The translations under genes were made by a program, and so were the position numbers. Source: Sporolactobacillus sp. STSJ-5 (GTDB taxonomy: Bacteria > Bacillota > Bacilli > Bacillales > Sporolactobacillaceae). From it: DNA of 64,000 nt. The notes beneath the pieces were generated by a model that searched no databases, had not been told where the DNA came from, and was given only the letters and a program-made list of their open reading frames with translations. Positions 1 through 8,579 of this stretch are shown in pieces; position 1 is the stretch's first letter, and the number at the start of each line of letters is the position of its first letter. The stretch covers positions 140,036 to 204,035 of the forward strand of contig NZ_JANFOJ010000004.1 in the NCBI RefSeq assembly GCF_024385605.1, in the 5' to 3' direction.

Positions 1-1
1 T

Positions 2-301
2 CTTGAGTTGTTTGAGATTGTCTCAGACAAACAGACACAGCCTGCCGGATTGCAGGATTTGGGATGGAATCATATCTCTATTTACGTAGATCATATTGAA
101 ACGGCTGTGGCTCGTGCAAAAGCTGCGGGTGCCCAATTTCTATCTGAAATTCACGGAAATTCGAAGCATGAAGATACACCTGAAAACGCCAGCGTCTACT
201 TTGTGACTCCATGGGGTTCACTTGTTGAACTGCAATCTATTCCCAACGGATATTATTATCCTGATGACAGCGAAGCGGAGACCTGGATTCCGGAACGATA
301 A
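2..301 (+). CDS. VOC (glyoxalase/dioxygenase-fold) family protein, 3' part only
   Basis: The reading frame is open from the first bases of the window, so the gene begins outside it. The visible part starts with LELFEIVSD and continues through DLGWNHISIYVDHIETAV, a typical start of a second beta-alpha-beta-beta-beta module of the vicinal oxygen chelate fold. Near the end is WGSLVELQSIPNG, where this family usually carries a metal-binding Glu. Members range from lactoylglutathione lyases to dioxygenases, so the substrate cannot be named. An intrinsic terminator follows 24 bases after the stop. Confidence 0.75.
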   Translation, partial: LELFEIVSDKQTQPAGLQDLGWNHISIYVDHIETAVARAKAAGAQFLSEIHGNSKHEDTPENASVYFVTPWGSLVELQSIPNGYYYPDDSEAETWIPER

Positions 302-324
302 TTGATTGATGAGCATAGCTATTA

Positions 325-354
325 AACCTCGGCCATAACCGGCCGAGGTTTTTT
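325..354 (+). terminator. Intrinsic terminator after the VOC gene
   Basis: Arms AACCTCGGCC (325-334) and GGCCGAGGTT (341-350) pair perfectly around a 6-base loop and are followed by a run of T on the plus strand. Confidence 0.85.
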
Positions 355-473
355 ATGGCTTGCTTATTAGGCGGAGCTTGTTTGACCTCATGTGTGCCAA
401 CTGAATTGTAACCTTGGCAGATCACCCAGACTTCTGTACACGCACAATGACTTCTGAGGCGATCTCATTTTTT

Positions 474-1811
474 TCAATTAATCAAGCGGATAAGCGGTCC
501 GAGCGGTTCATGTTCCAGTCGATTAATTAATGCGGTGATGTCGGTCGCGTTCTCGGATGCTTGGCTGAGCTTGGTTTGGTGTTCAAGCTGAGATAGCGGA
601 TTGGCAGGACTGCCCTTCGGCTGGTCAACAATCGTCGAATAGATTTTGCCGGATCGGGTGGTCACTTTGACTGCCGTGTATCTGCCTTTCGGCTGCGCAT
701 TCTCGGATGCTTGCCATTCCGGATCATCGTAATTGCGTTGCACTTTGAGCAGCTCGGCACGTGTTTTCTCCGGGATCGGTGTTGGCGCGAACGCAGCCCG
801 TTCCAAAGGCTGACCGGTTAACGCAAGCCAAACAATATATTCAATACAGAAGCGTCCCTCTTCACCTGTCTGCGGTGCACGAACAAGCAATGCGCTGTCA
901 CCGTTTTTCGGGAAAAAGACATCGATGCGAGCAATATCGGACGCTTTAAATCGATGGGCGTGATAGAGGCTTTGTGCTGCATCCGCGCCCTGCATCGCGG
1001 CCGAGCAGAAGGTATAGCGCTTGAACCACAGCCCCGGCGAGACGATTCGCCAAGGTTTCCCCCAGGTTTGCTTCCATTTGGCGATATCCGGATTGGCGGT
1101 TCCATAGACGCGAAAATAGCCGTTTGCTTCATTAAAGAGCTCTGTCGATCCGGCAATGCCCGCCTCTTCTACCGCTTCATAAGCAAAAACAGCCGCACGT
1201 GCCGCAAGTCCTGCGTGCAGCGGCTTAACTGCTGTGCCTACCTGAAAACGAAGCCCGGCACTTTGTGTCGCTGCAATGCCGAGTACTTGCGCGAGCCGAG
1301 TATTAGGCAGATGCTTAAGCGCGCCAATTGCTGCTGCGGCCGCGATTGCACCGAATGTTCCGGTTGCGTGCCATCCGTGCAGATAGTGATAGGGATTGAC
1401 GGATTCGCCAAGGCGGGCCATCATCTCGACGCCAATGATATAAGCGCGTAGGAACTCATCGCCCATAGTATCCGCATCAGATACGGCAAGCAGCGCGGAC
1501 AAAATGGGCGCACTCGGATGTCCGCGTACGCCGGCATGTGTATCGTCATAATCAAGGTAATGTGCTTGAAATCCGTTAAACAAAGCGGCGTTCTGTGCTG
1601 TAACCCATATATTGGCACCGATTAAGGTTGCCGGGCCCTGTTCGCGTGCAACATAATCGTGAAGCTTTGCAACGGCTGATTCCTGAACGGCGGCGAGCGA
1701 CGACGCGATATAATCGGAGAGTCCGGTTCGCGCGGCTGCCAACGCCTGATCATCCTGCAACGGATCCGAAGATTGAATAAGCTTTACAATTGTTTCCGTT
1801 TGATGGTCCAT
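474..1811 (-). CDS. MmgE/PrpD family protein (YxeQ-like)
   Basis: About 445 residues, full length for the MmgE/PrpD family, which includes 2-methylcitrate dehydratase and cis-aconitate decarboxylase. The N-terminal helical domain carries GFQAHYLDYDDTHAGVRGHP and HGWHATGTFGAIAAAAA, both typical of the family. Start: the ATG at 1811 has GGAGG 7 bases upstream (1819-1823); an upstream in-frame start at 1829 would include that site in the protein. B. subtilis YxeQ, in the S-(2-succino)cysteine operon, belongs to this family and has no settled function. Here the gene lies beyond a terminator and a repeat block from the transporter operon, in the same direction, so it may have its own promoter. Family assignment is firm; substrate is unknown. 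Confidence 0.85.
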   Translation of the reverse strand: MDHQTETIVKLIQSSDPLQDDQALAAARTGLSDYIASSLAAVQESAVAKLHDYVAREQGPATLIGANIWVTAQNAALFNGFQAHYLDYDDTHAGVRGHPSAPILSALLAVSDADTMGDEFLRAYIIGVEMMARLGESVNPYHYLHGWHATGTFGAIAAAAAIGALKHLPNTRLAQVLGIAATQSAGLRFQVGTAVKPLHAGLAARAAVFAYEAVEEAGIAGSTELFNEANGYFRVYGTANPDIAKWKQTWGKPWRIVSPGLWFKRYTFCSAAMQGADAAQSLYHAHRFKASDIARIDVFFPKNGDSALLVRAPQTGEEGRFCIEYIVWLALTGQPLERAAFAPTPIPEKTRAELLKVQRNYDDPEWQASENAQPKGRYTAVKVTTRSGKIYSTIVDQPKGSPANPLSQLEHQTKLSQASENATDITALINRLEHEPLGPLIRLIN

Positions 1812-2410
1812 GTTCCGTCCTCCTTGCAAATTAACTGATCTATTCGGAAGATCCGCCTCTTTCGGCGGATCCGTCCGCTTCTGAAATAAACGAACGGCTT
1901 GATTCGAACTTTTTCGGATCGAGTAAAGCAGGCGCGCATTGTTCAGTGGTTTGTTACCTCTGTTTCATTAAGGTTCTGGTCCTTAATTAAGTAACGAGTA
2001 GAATAAGCGGAGATTTTCCGGTTATATGCACCATGGAGCTAGTTTCGCCGGTAAATAAGGGTAATTTTTCCGCTTATATGCACCATGGAGCTTGTTTCGC
2101 CGGTAAATAAGGGTAATTTTTCCGCTTATATGCACCATGGAGCTTGTTACACCGGTAAATAAGGGTAATTTTTCCGCTTATGCAAAGCAAAACTCTCCAT
2201 TCTCACGTTTTTCGATTCGATAAGGGGAATTTCTCCGTCTATTTAAGCTATTTTTTCGTTCATTTTCTAATTAAGGGTAATTTTTCCGTCTATTTATAAG
2301 ATTGGGTGCTTACTTGATCGTACAACCGATCCGTGCGGATTAGGAGTCAACAGCTTATGACCCTATCGTTGTACCGGCAAAGGCGAAACGATAAACTTTC
2401 TTTTCCTGTG
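1812..2410. repeat. Intergenic block with family C 52-bp tandem repeats
   Basis: No gene is seen here. From about 1998 to 2300 a unit starting AAGGGTAATTTTTCCGCTTA and containing TGCACCATGGAGCTTGTTTC repeats with a 52-bp step (starts at 2005, 2057, 2109 and 2161), then decays into shorter variants of its first half. A related block lies at 43236-43440. Nearer the MmgE/PrpD start is a hairpin with arms GATCCGCC (1850-1857) and GGCGGATC (1864-1871), without a T run, which would lie in that gene's 5' leader. Confidence 0.85.
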
Positions 2411-2441
2411 AAAAAGGCCGGGCATATGTTGGCCCGGCCTT
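2411..2441 (-). terminator. Terminator ending the sulfur operon
   Basis: Read leftward, arms AAGGCCGGGC and GCCCGGCCTT are followed by TTTTT. It lies just past the stop of the CPHC thioredoxin-fold gene and separates the operon from the MmgE/PrpD gene. Confidence 0.85.
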
Positions 2442-2454
2442 AACTCGTTGCAGA

Positions 2455-2967
2455 TCAGATTGCAGGTGCGGATTCTAATTCTTTGTTCAGGTCGTCCTGC
2501 GTGATTTTGATCGGCGTTGATCCATTCTTGCTGAACAGCGCGGTCGGCACGGAAGTTGCGTCGAAGGCAATCGCTTCCTGAGTAATGGTCAGGCTGTACT
2601 CTGTGTTGTCTGGCTGCACAGTCAGTCCATAGTTGTCGGTCAGGTAAGTCTTGATTTCACTGTCGTTGAGCGCTTTCCATTCTGCCTGATCCTTGAACAG
2701 CTGCAGGATGATCGGGTTGGTTTTCGCCTGATCCTTGTAGTCGAGGAACAGGTGCACCAGGTTGCCCTTGAGCAGGCCGACCTTCGGCTTATCAAACGGC
2801 TTGAGAATGAGCTCAAGCTGCTTGTTTTCGATGGCCGGAAGCAGCTCTGTTTCATAGTTTTTCAGATAGTTTGCGCAGTGCGGGCAGGCAAGGTTGGTCA
2901 TCACAGTCAATTTCAGCGGTGCTTCTTTGGAACCGAAATGAAAGCCTGTATCGGATAGTGTAGGCAT
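2455..2967 (-). CDS. Cytosolic DsbA-like thioredoxin-fold protein (CPHC motif)
   Basis: 170 residues without a signal peptide. Residues about 20-35 read TVMTNLACPHCANYL, a CxxC redox motif (CPHC, as in DsbA) after the first beta strand. VPTALF near residue 140 fits the cis-proline loop that faces the active site. The sequence between them is helical, as in the DsbA/Thioredoxin_4 group. GGAGG lies 7-8 bases before the ATG. It is the last gene of the ABC-transporter operon, 73 bases after the ATPase, and is followed by a terminator. A role in reducing mixed disulfides or handling thiols from the imported sulfur compound is inference. Confidence 0.8.
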   Translation of the reverse strand: MPTLSDTGFHFGSKEAPLKLTVMTNLACPHCANYLKNYETELLPAIENKQLELILKPFDKPKVGLLKGNLVHLFLDYKDQAKTNPIILQLFKDQAEWKALNDSEIKTYLTDNYGLTVQPDNTEYSLTITQEAIAFDATSVPTALFSKNGSTPIKITQDDLNKELESAPAI

Positions 2968-3040
2968 GGTGATCCCTCCAATTTGATGTTACTTTTACGC
3001 TAACTTAATCTGCGGCGAGGCGCAAGAAATATGCAACGGC

Positions 3041-3799
3041 TTATACCGGTACTTCTTTGTGCTTGTCAAGTTGCTGCAGGAAACGTCGCGTACGCTCATT
3101 TTTTGAATAGCGAAGGACATCGTTCGGTGCCCCTTGTTCGATAATTTTGCCATCCGCCATGAACACGACCTTGTCGGCGACTTCACGTGCAAATTCGATT
3201 TCGTGGGTGACAACAATCATGGTCATCTTTTTTTCCGCAAGGTTGCGGAGAACACGTAATACACTGTCGACCAGTTCGGGATCGAGCGCGGAGGTCGGTT
3301 CGTCGAGCAGGATCGCTTTCGGATTCACCGCGAGCGCGCGGGCGATACTGACGCGCTGCTGCTGACCGCCGGACAACGTGACGGGATATTGGTCACGCTG
3401 ATCTTCGAGATTGACCTGTTTGAGAAATTCCAATCCGAGACGCTCTGCCTCACTTTTCTTCATGTTCTTGGCGAGGATCAGTGCGGCGGTCACATTTTGC
3501 AGTGCGGTCTTATTACGGAACAGGTTGTAGTGCTGAAACACCATGGCCGTCTGTTGGCGCAATGCGACGACCTCTTTTTTTCCATAATGTTCCGCACCCA
3601 GACTTGCTTCGCCGATTTTGATTTCACCTTGATCCGGCTGTTCGAGCAGGTTCAGACAGCGCAGCAAGGTTGATTTTCCGGAACCGGACGGGCCGATAAT
3701 CGCGACAACTTCACCTTCGTCGACCGTGAAATCGATACCGTCCAACACGACGTTGTCTTTAAATTTTTTGTGCAGATTGTGTACGTTAATCATGCTCAT
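3041..3799 (-). CDS. Polar amino-acid ABC transporter ATPase (YxeO/TcyC type)
   Basis: 252 residues. Walker A is GPSGSGKST (about residues 36-44), followed by a Q loop in MVFQHYNLF, the signature LSGGQQQR, Walker [13 protein letters not shown] and the switch His in VVTHEIEFA. This is the compact PAAT/HAAT-family subunit that energises uptake of cystine, glutamine and related amino acids. The ATG at 3799 has GAGGAGG 7 bases upstream; the site overlaps the end of the permease gene, whose stop is 1 base before the ATG, so the two are translationally coupled. In B. subtilis the nearest context match is YxeO; substrate specificity is set by the two binding proteins upstream. Confidence 0.9.
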   Translation of the reverse strand: MSMINVHNLHKKFKDNVVLDGIDFTVDEGEVVAIIGPSGSGKSTLLRCLNLLEQPDQGEIKIGEASLGAEHYGKKEVVALRQQTAMVFQHYNLFRNKTALQNVTAALILAKNMKKSEAERLGLEFLKQVNLEDQRDQYPVTLSGGQQQRVSIARALAVNPKAILLDEPTSALDPELVDSVLRVLRNLAEKKMTMIVVTHEIEFAREVADKVVFMADGKIIEQGAPNDVLRYSKNERTRRFLQQLDKHKEVPV

Positions 3800-3800
3800 T

Positions 3801-4475
3801 TTATGCCCTCCTCAATGGTTTCCCAAGCCATTTTTCCAAATAGCTCTGCAGCCAGGAATAGATGATCACAAGCATCCAATAGGTGAGGCCGATTGCCAGG
3901 TAGGTCTCGAAAAATTTCAACGAGGCTGAAGCGATCATTTTCCCTTCGGCGAACAGCTCGGTAACGCCGAGTGTGAACGCGAGCGAGGTCTGCTTAATCA
4001 GCGATACAAAGGTGTTACCGGTGCCGGGCAAAGCATTGAGCGCTGCCTGGGGCAGGACGATATGGGTGAAAATCTTGAATCTGCTGATGCCGACGGCGAG
4101 TCCCGCCTCGAGCTGCCCTTCATCCACGGAATCGAGTCCGGCGCGAAAGATTTCCGCAAGAAAAGATGCTTCCTTTAAGCTCAAGCCGATAATGGCCGCG
4201 ACCATTGCGTTCAACCCGGACAATGATGGAAAGAGCTGCGGCAGGCCGTAATAGATGATGAAAAGCAGGACCAGTGTCGGCATCGCCCGAAACAGTGAGA
4301 TATAGACAATAGCAAGCTGCTTGACGCCGGGCAGATTGGATTGACGTGCAAGCGCAATGACCAGTCCGAGCAGGCAGGCGAAGATCATCGATATCACAGC
4401 AAGCAGCAAGGTGATGGGTATATAGTTGAAAATCAATGGAAAAACACGAAGCATATAGCCAAAGTCGAAATTCAT
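3801..4475 (-). CDS. Polar amino-acid ABC transporter permease (YxeN type)
   Basis: 224 residues with about five hydrophobic segments. The EAA-loop typical of HisMQ-type permeases appears as EIFRAGLDSVDEGQLEAGLAVG (about residues 115-136), which docks the ATPase. It forms the membrane channel of the importer with the ATPase immediately downstream and the two lipoprotein receptors upstream. Its ATG overlaps by 4 bases (ATGA) the stop of a 47-codon ORF that fills the gap to the binding protein gene, which suggests coupled translation. Confidence 0.88.
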   Translation of the reverse strand: MNFDFGYMLRVFPLIFNYIPITLLLAVISMIFACLLGLVIALARQSNLPGVKQLAIVYISLFRAMPTLVLLFIIYYGLPQLFPSLSGLNAMVAAIIGLSLKEASFLAEIFRAGLDSVDEGQLEAGLAVGISRFKIFTHIVLPQAALNALPGTGNTFVSLIKQTSLAFTLGVTELFAEGKMIASASLKFFETYLAIGLTYWMLVIIYSWLQSYLEKWLGKPLRRA

Positions 4476-4615
4476 GATGTCTTTGTCTTCCTTTCTGTCT
4501 GAATGGACCGAATGTGCGCGAGGTGCTCGCCAAAATGCATTGCAGTACCTTCTTCAATGCATGCCGCATTAAAGGCGTCGATGAGCCGTCCCCATGATAT
4601 ACCGCCGAGGTCCAT
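4472..4615 (-). CDS. Possible 47-residue protein inside the operon
   Basis: An ATG one base past the stop of the binding-protein gene opens a 47-codon frame beginning MDLGGISWGRLIDAFNAACI. It ends in a TGA overlapping the permease ATG by 4 bases. This tight fit on both sides is what a real operon gene looks like. The only ribosome-site candidate is GAGAAG 4 bases upstream, inside the previous gene. The product is soluble, with MHFGEHLAHIRSI near the end; I recognise no family. Against it: it is short and has no homology I can cite; the 141-base gap could be untranslated. Confidence 0.45.
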   Translation of the reverse strand: MDLGGISWGRLIDAFNAACIEEGTAMHFGEHLAHIRSIQTERKTKTS

Positions 4616-4616
4616 T

Positions 4617-5393
4617 TTACTTCTCAACAGTAATATCTTCATCGAAGTACTTTTCCGAAATTTTCTTGAGTGTGCCGTCTTCCTGCATTTTTTTCAGTTC
4701 CTTATCGAAAGCCTTCTGCAACTTTTTGCCTTTGGCATTCTTAAGGAATGGAAAGGCAACTTTATCTTCCGCTGCCGCTCCGTCAATAATTTTTAACGGC
4801 AGTTTGTTTTTTTCAATGGTTGCCTTCAGGATCGGGCGTGTGTTGACGAAACCGGCAACCTGATTTTTCACGGCGTCACTGATTGCTCCGTCGCGTGTTT
4901 CATAGGTCTTGATTTTAATTTTGGAATCGTAGGCTTGCAGGCTCTTCACGTTGTTTGATCCGAGGACACCCGCAACCGTTTTGCCTTCCAAGTCTTTCAA
5001 ACTCTTAATCTGTGTATTTGCTTTATTCGTTGCAACCTGTGTCGCGTAATAACTATATGGCGTTGAAAATGCATATTTTTCCGCGCGTTCCGGTGTAACT
5101 GCTACTGCATTGGCAATCGAATCAATTTTACTGCCGTCCAATTGGCCGATCAAGCCTGCAAAGTCAACGGTCACCCATTTGACTTTGTAATTCAAACGCT
5201 TCGCAATCGTCTCGGCCACTTCAACATCAAAACCAACGAGGTTATCGCCGTCTTTATAGCTGTTTGGGTAGCTTTGTCCGGTTGTTCCGAGTGTGATGGT
5301 TTTATTGCCGGATCCTGTGCTTTGCCCGTTGCCGCAAGCAGCAATAGGAAGCAGTAAGAGAATAGATAGTGTGAGTGCAACTAATTTCTTCAT
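4617..5393 (-). CDS. Amino-acid ABC transporter substrate-binding lipoprotein (YxeM-like)
   Basis: About 258 residues starting MKKLVALTLSILLLLPIAACGNG: a lipoprotein signal peptide with lipobox PIAAC and the lipidated Cys near residue 20. The body is a family 3 (SBP_bac_3) periplasmic-binding fold, with GFDVEVAETIAKRL, LKDLEGKTVAGVLGSNNV and a C-terminal KKISEKYFDED. The start at 5393 follows GGGGA by about 11 bases; the longer frame upstream lacks a signal peptide. It closely resembles the second receptor at 8580-9377 (shared TGQSYPN-YKD and YDVEV/FDVEV blocks). The pair probably feeds one permease/ATPase. Confidence 0.88.
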   Translation of the reverse strand: MKKLVALTLSILLLLPIAACGNGQSTGSGNKTITLGTTGQSYPNSYKDGDNLVGFDVEVAETIAKRLNYKVKWVTVDFAGLIGQLDGSKIDSIANAVAVTPERAEKYAFSTPYSYYATQVATNKANTQIKSLKDLEGKTVAGVLGSNNVKSLQAYDSKIKIKTYETRDGAISDAVKNQVAGFVNTRPILKATIEKNKLPLKIIDGAAAEDKVAFPFLKNAKGKKLQKAFDKELKKMQEDGTLKKISEKYFDEDITVEK

Positions 5394-5428
5394 AAGTAAA
5401 AAATTCCCCTTTTTCCGTTCATGTCGAT

Positions 5429-5974
5429 TTAATGTTGTGTGGACACAGTCAGCGGGTTCGTTTTTCTCCACTGTTCATAGAGCTGCTGATCAAGCACCTT
5501 CAGAAAATAAATGGTGATGTGCCCTTTTTTCAAATCAGCCGTACCGACCTTAACGAAGCCGAGCGATTCATACATCGAGGCAAGCCAAGGATGGCTGTCG
5601 GCCGTGCCGAGCGTCACGGCGGGCAGATGCAGCTGCTGAATGAGTACTGTTTCCTCAACCCAGTGAAGCAGGTTCTTGCCCAAGCCGGAGTTCTTCTTTG
5701 ACGGTGCGGTGGCGAACCAGCCGATATGCGGCAATCCGTATGGGCCGGGATTCGGTCCCCACGGAAAACGAAGAGACAGACTGGAGACAAGTTCGCCCTC
5801 CTCCTCGATGACGTAGACCGCATTGCCGCGCAAGTGGCGAACAATTTGCTCGCGATCTGCGGTGGCTGCTGCAAAATGGATGCCGAGCTCGCGAATCGAT
5901 GCATAGGCGGAATGAATGAGCCGATAGTATGCGTCCGTGTCGGCGAGCGTCGCTTTTCGGTAAATATAGGTCAT
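5429..5974 (-). CDS. GNAT N-acetyltransferase (YxeL/SnaB-like by context)
   Basis: 181 residues from the ATG at 5974, preceded by GGAG 8 bases upstream (5983-5986). MTYIYRKATLADTDAYYRLI is a classic GNAT beta1-alpha1 start. IGWFATAPSKKNSGLGKNLL supplies motif A, with the acetyl-CoA pyrophosphate loop Q/R-x-x-G-x-G/A in variant form (KNSGLG). MYESLGFVKVG is motif B. The gene is 13 bases after the lyase. In the B. subtilis yxe operon the equivalent enzyme N-acetylates S-(2-succino)cysteine and a YxeP-type deacylase later removes the acetyl group. An M20 deacylase is present here too, so the same protect/deprotect role is a reasonable inference. Confidence 0.82.
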   Translation of the reverse strand: MTYIYRKATLADTDAYYRLIHSAYASIRELGIHFAAATADREQIVRHLRGNAVYVIEEEGELVSSLSLRFPWGPNPGPYGLPHIGWFATAPSKKNSGLGKNLLHWVEETVLIQQLHLPAVTLGTADSHPWLASMYESLGFVKVGTADLKKGHITIYFLKVLDQQLYEQWRKTNPLTVSTQH

Positions 5975-5987
5975 GCTTGTCGCTCCT

Positions 5988-7358
5988 TTATTGCTGAACC
6001 GGCCGACCGAGTACGGTGTCGGCACGCTGCAGGACGCGGTTGATTGCCGTCTGCGTACTGCCGAGATAGTGTGCCGGGTCGAGCCAGTGATCAATTTCTT
6101 CTTTACTGAAACGTGAACGAATCTCCGCTTCCTCCCACAGAACATCCTCAAACGGACGTTCCTGTTCAAAGGCGGTCATCGCGCAGGTGTAGACAAGGTG
6201 ATGCGCGGTTTGTTTGCCAACCTCCTTGCCCAGCTCGAACATTACTTTTTCCGATAAAATCAAGCCATGCTGCAGCTTGAGATTTTTCAGCATGTTATCC
6301 TTACGCACCGTCAAGCCTTTCAGAATCCCCTGAGCCAGCTGCAGCTGAGCGGAGAGGTAGATATTCAATTCAGGCAGTGCAATCCATTCGGCGCGCCAGC
6401 TCATCGCGTCGCGCTCATGCTCCATGGTCAGTGATTGATGAATCAGCGCGGCTGCATGCAACACTGGCTGTGTCAGACTGGCCAGTCCCTCGCATGAGCT
6501 CGGGTTGCGCTTATGCGGCATAGTCGACGAGCCGACCTTGCCGGCTGTGAACGGTTCTTCAATTTCGTCGATTTCTGTATGCATCAGCAAGTAAAATTCA
6601 TTGCCGATTTTACCCAGAGTACCGCTGATCAGTGCGATCACAGAGGCATACTCAGAAAAACGGTCACGCGAGGACTGCCAGCAAATGTTCGGCACGTTCA
6701 AGTCAAGCTTTTCTAATGCTAATTTCTCAATTTCCGGCCCTTTGCCGTCGAACGATGCATAGGTGCCAACTGCGCCGCTGATGTTTCCGGTCAGGACGCG
6801 TGCTTTGATTTCCTTGAGCCGATCGAGATGACGCAGTAATTCGTCGAGCCAGATGGCGCATTTAAAGCCGAAGGTAATCGGCAGCGCCTGAACGCCGTGC
6901 GTGCGCCCAGTCATGAGCGTATTCCGATACTTCTCGGCGAGGCCGCGAAGCAGGAGAGCAACAGCCTTGGTGTCGCGTTCGACAATAGTGAACGCTTCCT
7001 TCAGCTGCAGAACAGTGCCGGTGTCAACGATGTCCTGGGTTGTTGCGCCATAGTGAACGAATTCACCGTAGTCGCCGCTTTGATGCTGCAGCGCTTCAAT
7101 CGTCGGCATGAGCGTATGCTGCAGTTCGGCGACTCGTGCTGCGATCGCATCAAGATCGTAATGATCCGCGTCGGCATGTGCCTCGATTGCTTTCGCCGCT
7201 TTCTCCGGAATTAAACCAACCTCGCCCTCAGCGTATGCAAGCGCGGCTTCAACGTCAAGATGCTTTTGAAAGCGATTTTTTTCATCCCATACTTGGCGCA
7301 TCTCCGTAGTGCCGAAGCTGCCGCCGACCATTCGATTATCAATGATGTGTGCTCCCAT
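5988..7358 (-). CDS. Fumarase/adenylosuccinate-lyase superfamily lyase; candidate S-(2-succino)cysteine lyase
   Basis: 456 residues. The superfamily signature GSSTMPHKRNP is present near residue 290, and the catalytic-region blocks HYGATTQDIVDTGT and MTGRTHGVQALPITFG (with the His of the TGRTHG block) are intact. Sequence style is closest to PurB, but it sits between an M20 deacylase (15 bases) and a GNAT (13 bases) in a transporter operon, not with purine genes. These lyases release fumarate from succinyl adducts. From memory of published work, a lyase of this superfamily cleaves S-(2-succino)cysteine to cysteine and fumarate in organisms lacking the YxeK monooxygenase; this gene fits that role. 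Adenylosuccinate or argininosuccinate lyase activity cannot be excluded from sequence. Confidence 0.8.
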   Translation of the reverse strand: MGAHIIDNRMVGGSFGTTEMRQVWDEKNRFQKHLDVEAALAYAEGEVGLIPEKAAKAIEAHADADHYDLDAIAARVAELQHTLMPTIEALQHQSGDYGEFVHYGATTQDIVDTGTVLQLKEAFTIVERDTKAVALLLRGLAEKYRNTLMTGRTHGVQALPITFGFKCAIWLDELLRHLDRLKEIKARVLTGNISGAVGTYASFDGKGPEIEKLALEKLDLNVPNICWQSSRDRFSEYASVIALISGTLGKIGNEFYLLMHTEIDEIEEPFTAGKVGSSTMPHKRNPSSCEGLASLTQPVLHAAALIHQSLTMEHERDAMSWRAEWIALPELNIYLSAQLQLAQGILKGLTVRKDNMLKNLKLQHGLILSEKVMFELGKEVGKQTAHHLVYTCAMTAFEQERPFEDVLWEEAEIRSRFSKEEIDHWLDPAHYLGSTQTAINRVLQRADTVLGRPVQQ

Positions 7359-7373
7359 TGCTACCCTCTCCTC

Positions 7374-8534
7374 TCACACCGACGCCGTTAGTTTTTTCAA
7401 TGCCTCAATGGCAAGTGATTCAAAATAGCGCGATGTCGGATAGATGGCGTGATCATCGGCTCGGAATTTCGGATGGTGCAAGGCATAGGGACCGCCGCTG
7501 CCGACCATGACAAAAGCGCCGATCAAGCTTTCTTGATAAAAGGCAAAATCTTCACCGATGGAGGTCGGTTCGAGAAGCTTTGGTGTTAAGCCTTCTTTGC
7601 CTGCAACATCCAGTGCAAAATCAGTCCATTCCGGATCATTTTCAACGGACGGCGGGCCAGGGAACCATTTGAGTTCGATCTCTGATTCGAAGGTTTCCGC
7701 GATTCCGTTAAGGATCGTCCGAAATCGTTCGGGAATATAAGCGCGTACGTCTTTGCTGAATGTACGCACGGTGCCTTCAACAAATGCGGAGGCCGGGATG
7801 ACATTCCATGTATTGCCGGCGTGTACCTGAGTGATACTGACGACCGCGTTTTCCGTGGATGCGATGTTGCGGCTGACAATGGATTGAAACACATTGATGA
7901 CTTGTGCGAGAATGACGATCGGATCCTTGCCTTCATATGGGCGGGCAGCGTGTGCTCCCTTCGCGTTAATATGGATTTCGAAACGATCGACACCGGCGGT
8001 CAGTGCATGATGGCGCGAACCGATTTCGCCAACCTTTAATGTCGGATCGTTATGCAAGCCGAAAATCACCTTGACGTCATCGAGCACGCCGGTTTTCACA
8101 ACTGACTCCGCACCATGTCCGGATTCTTCACCCGGCTGAAAAATCAGACGAACAGTTCCTTGGAGCTCATCTTCATGATCTTTCAGCAAATAGGCTGTAC
8201 CAAGCAGCGTTGAAGTATGGAAGTCATGGCCGCAGGCATGCATCACGCCGTCGTTTTCCGAAGTGAAGGCGACGCCGGATTGCTCATGAATCGGCAATGC
8301 GTCGATGTCCGAACGGAGAGCAATCACCGGTCCGTCTTCTTTTCCGGATACTTCTGCAACCACACCGGTTTTCAGTGGAAGATTGAGTATCTTGATCTTC
8401 TTTTCTTCCAATGCAGCTTTAATTTTCTTCGTTGTTTCAACTTCTTCAAAGGACAGCTCAGGATGGCGATGCAGGTCATGTCTGAATGCGATCAATTGCT
8501 GTTCCAATAATTGTGTTTCCGAGGTCTGACTCAT
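7374..8534 (-). CDS. M20 family amidohydrolase (N-acyl amino acid deacylase, YxeP/SndB-like)
   Basis: 386 residues. Metal-site blocks of the M20D/amidohydrolase family are all present: MHACGHDFHT (about residues 97-106), PGEESGHGAESV (about 132-143), GLHNDP, and HHPKFRADD near the C terminus. The dimerisation domain lies around 185-300. Relatives remove N-acetyl groups from amino acids; B. subtilis YxeP does so on N-acetylcysteine derivatives. It stands between the second binding protein and the lyase, so the likely product is free cysteine or a related thiol amino acid. No signal peptide, hence cytosolic. Confidence 0.88.
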   Translation of the reverse strand: MSQTSETQLLEQQLIAFRHDLHRHPELSFEEVETTKKIKAALEEKKIKILNLPLKTGVVAEVSGKEDGPVIALRSDIDALPIHEQSGVAFTSENDGVMHACGHDFHTSTLLGTAYLLKDHEDELQGTVRLIFQPGEESGHGAESVVKTGVLDDVKVIFGLHNDPTLKVGEIGSRHHALTAGVDRFEIHINAKGAHAARPYEGKDPIVILAQVINVFQSIVSRNIASTENAVVSITQVHAGNTWNVIPASAFVEGTVRTFSKDVRAYIPERFRTILNGIAETFESEIELKWFPGPPSVENDPEWTDFALDVAGKEGLTPKLLEPTSIGEDFAFYQESLIGAFVMVGSGGPYALHHPKFRADDHAIYPTSRYFESLAIEALKKLTASV

Positions 8535-8579
8535 TATTTAACGATCCTTTCCTTTTGAGAGATTGCAAGTCTTTCAGAT

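Noticed and set aside
954..1451. 165-codon plus-strand frame
   Set aside because: Entirely antisense to the MmgE/PrpD gene, with Cys/Arg-rich shadow composition.
1830..2000. T-box or other riboswitch upstream of the MmgE/PrpD gene
   Set aside because: A GATCCGCC hairpin is present, but no T-box sequence, specifier loop or other known aptamer core could be found.
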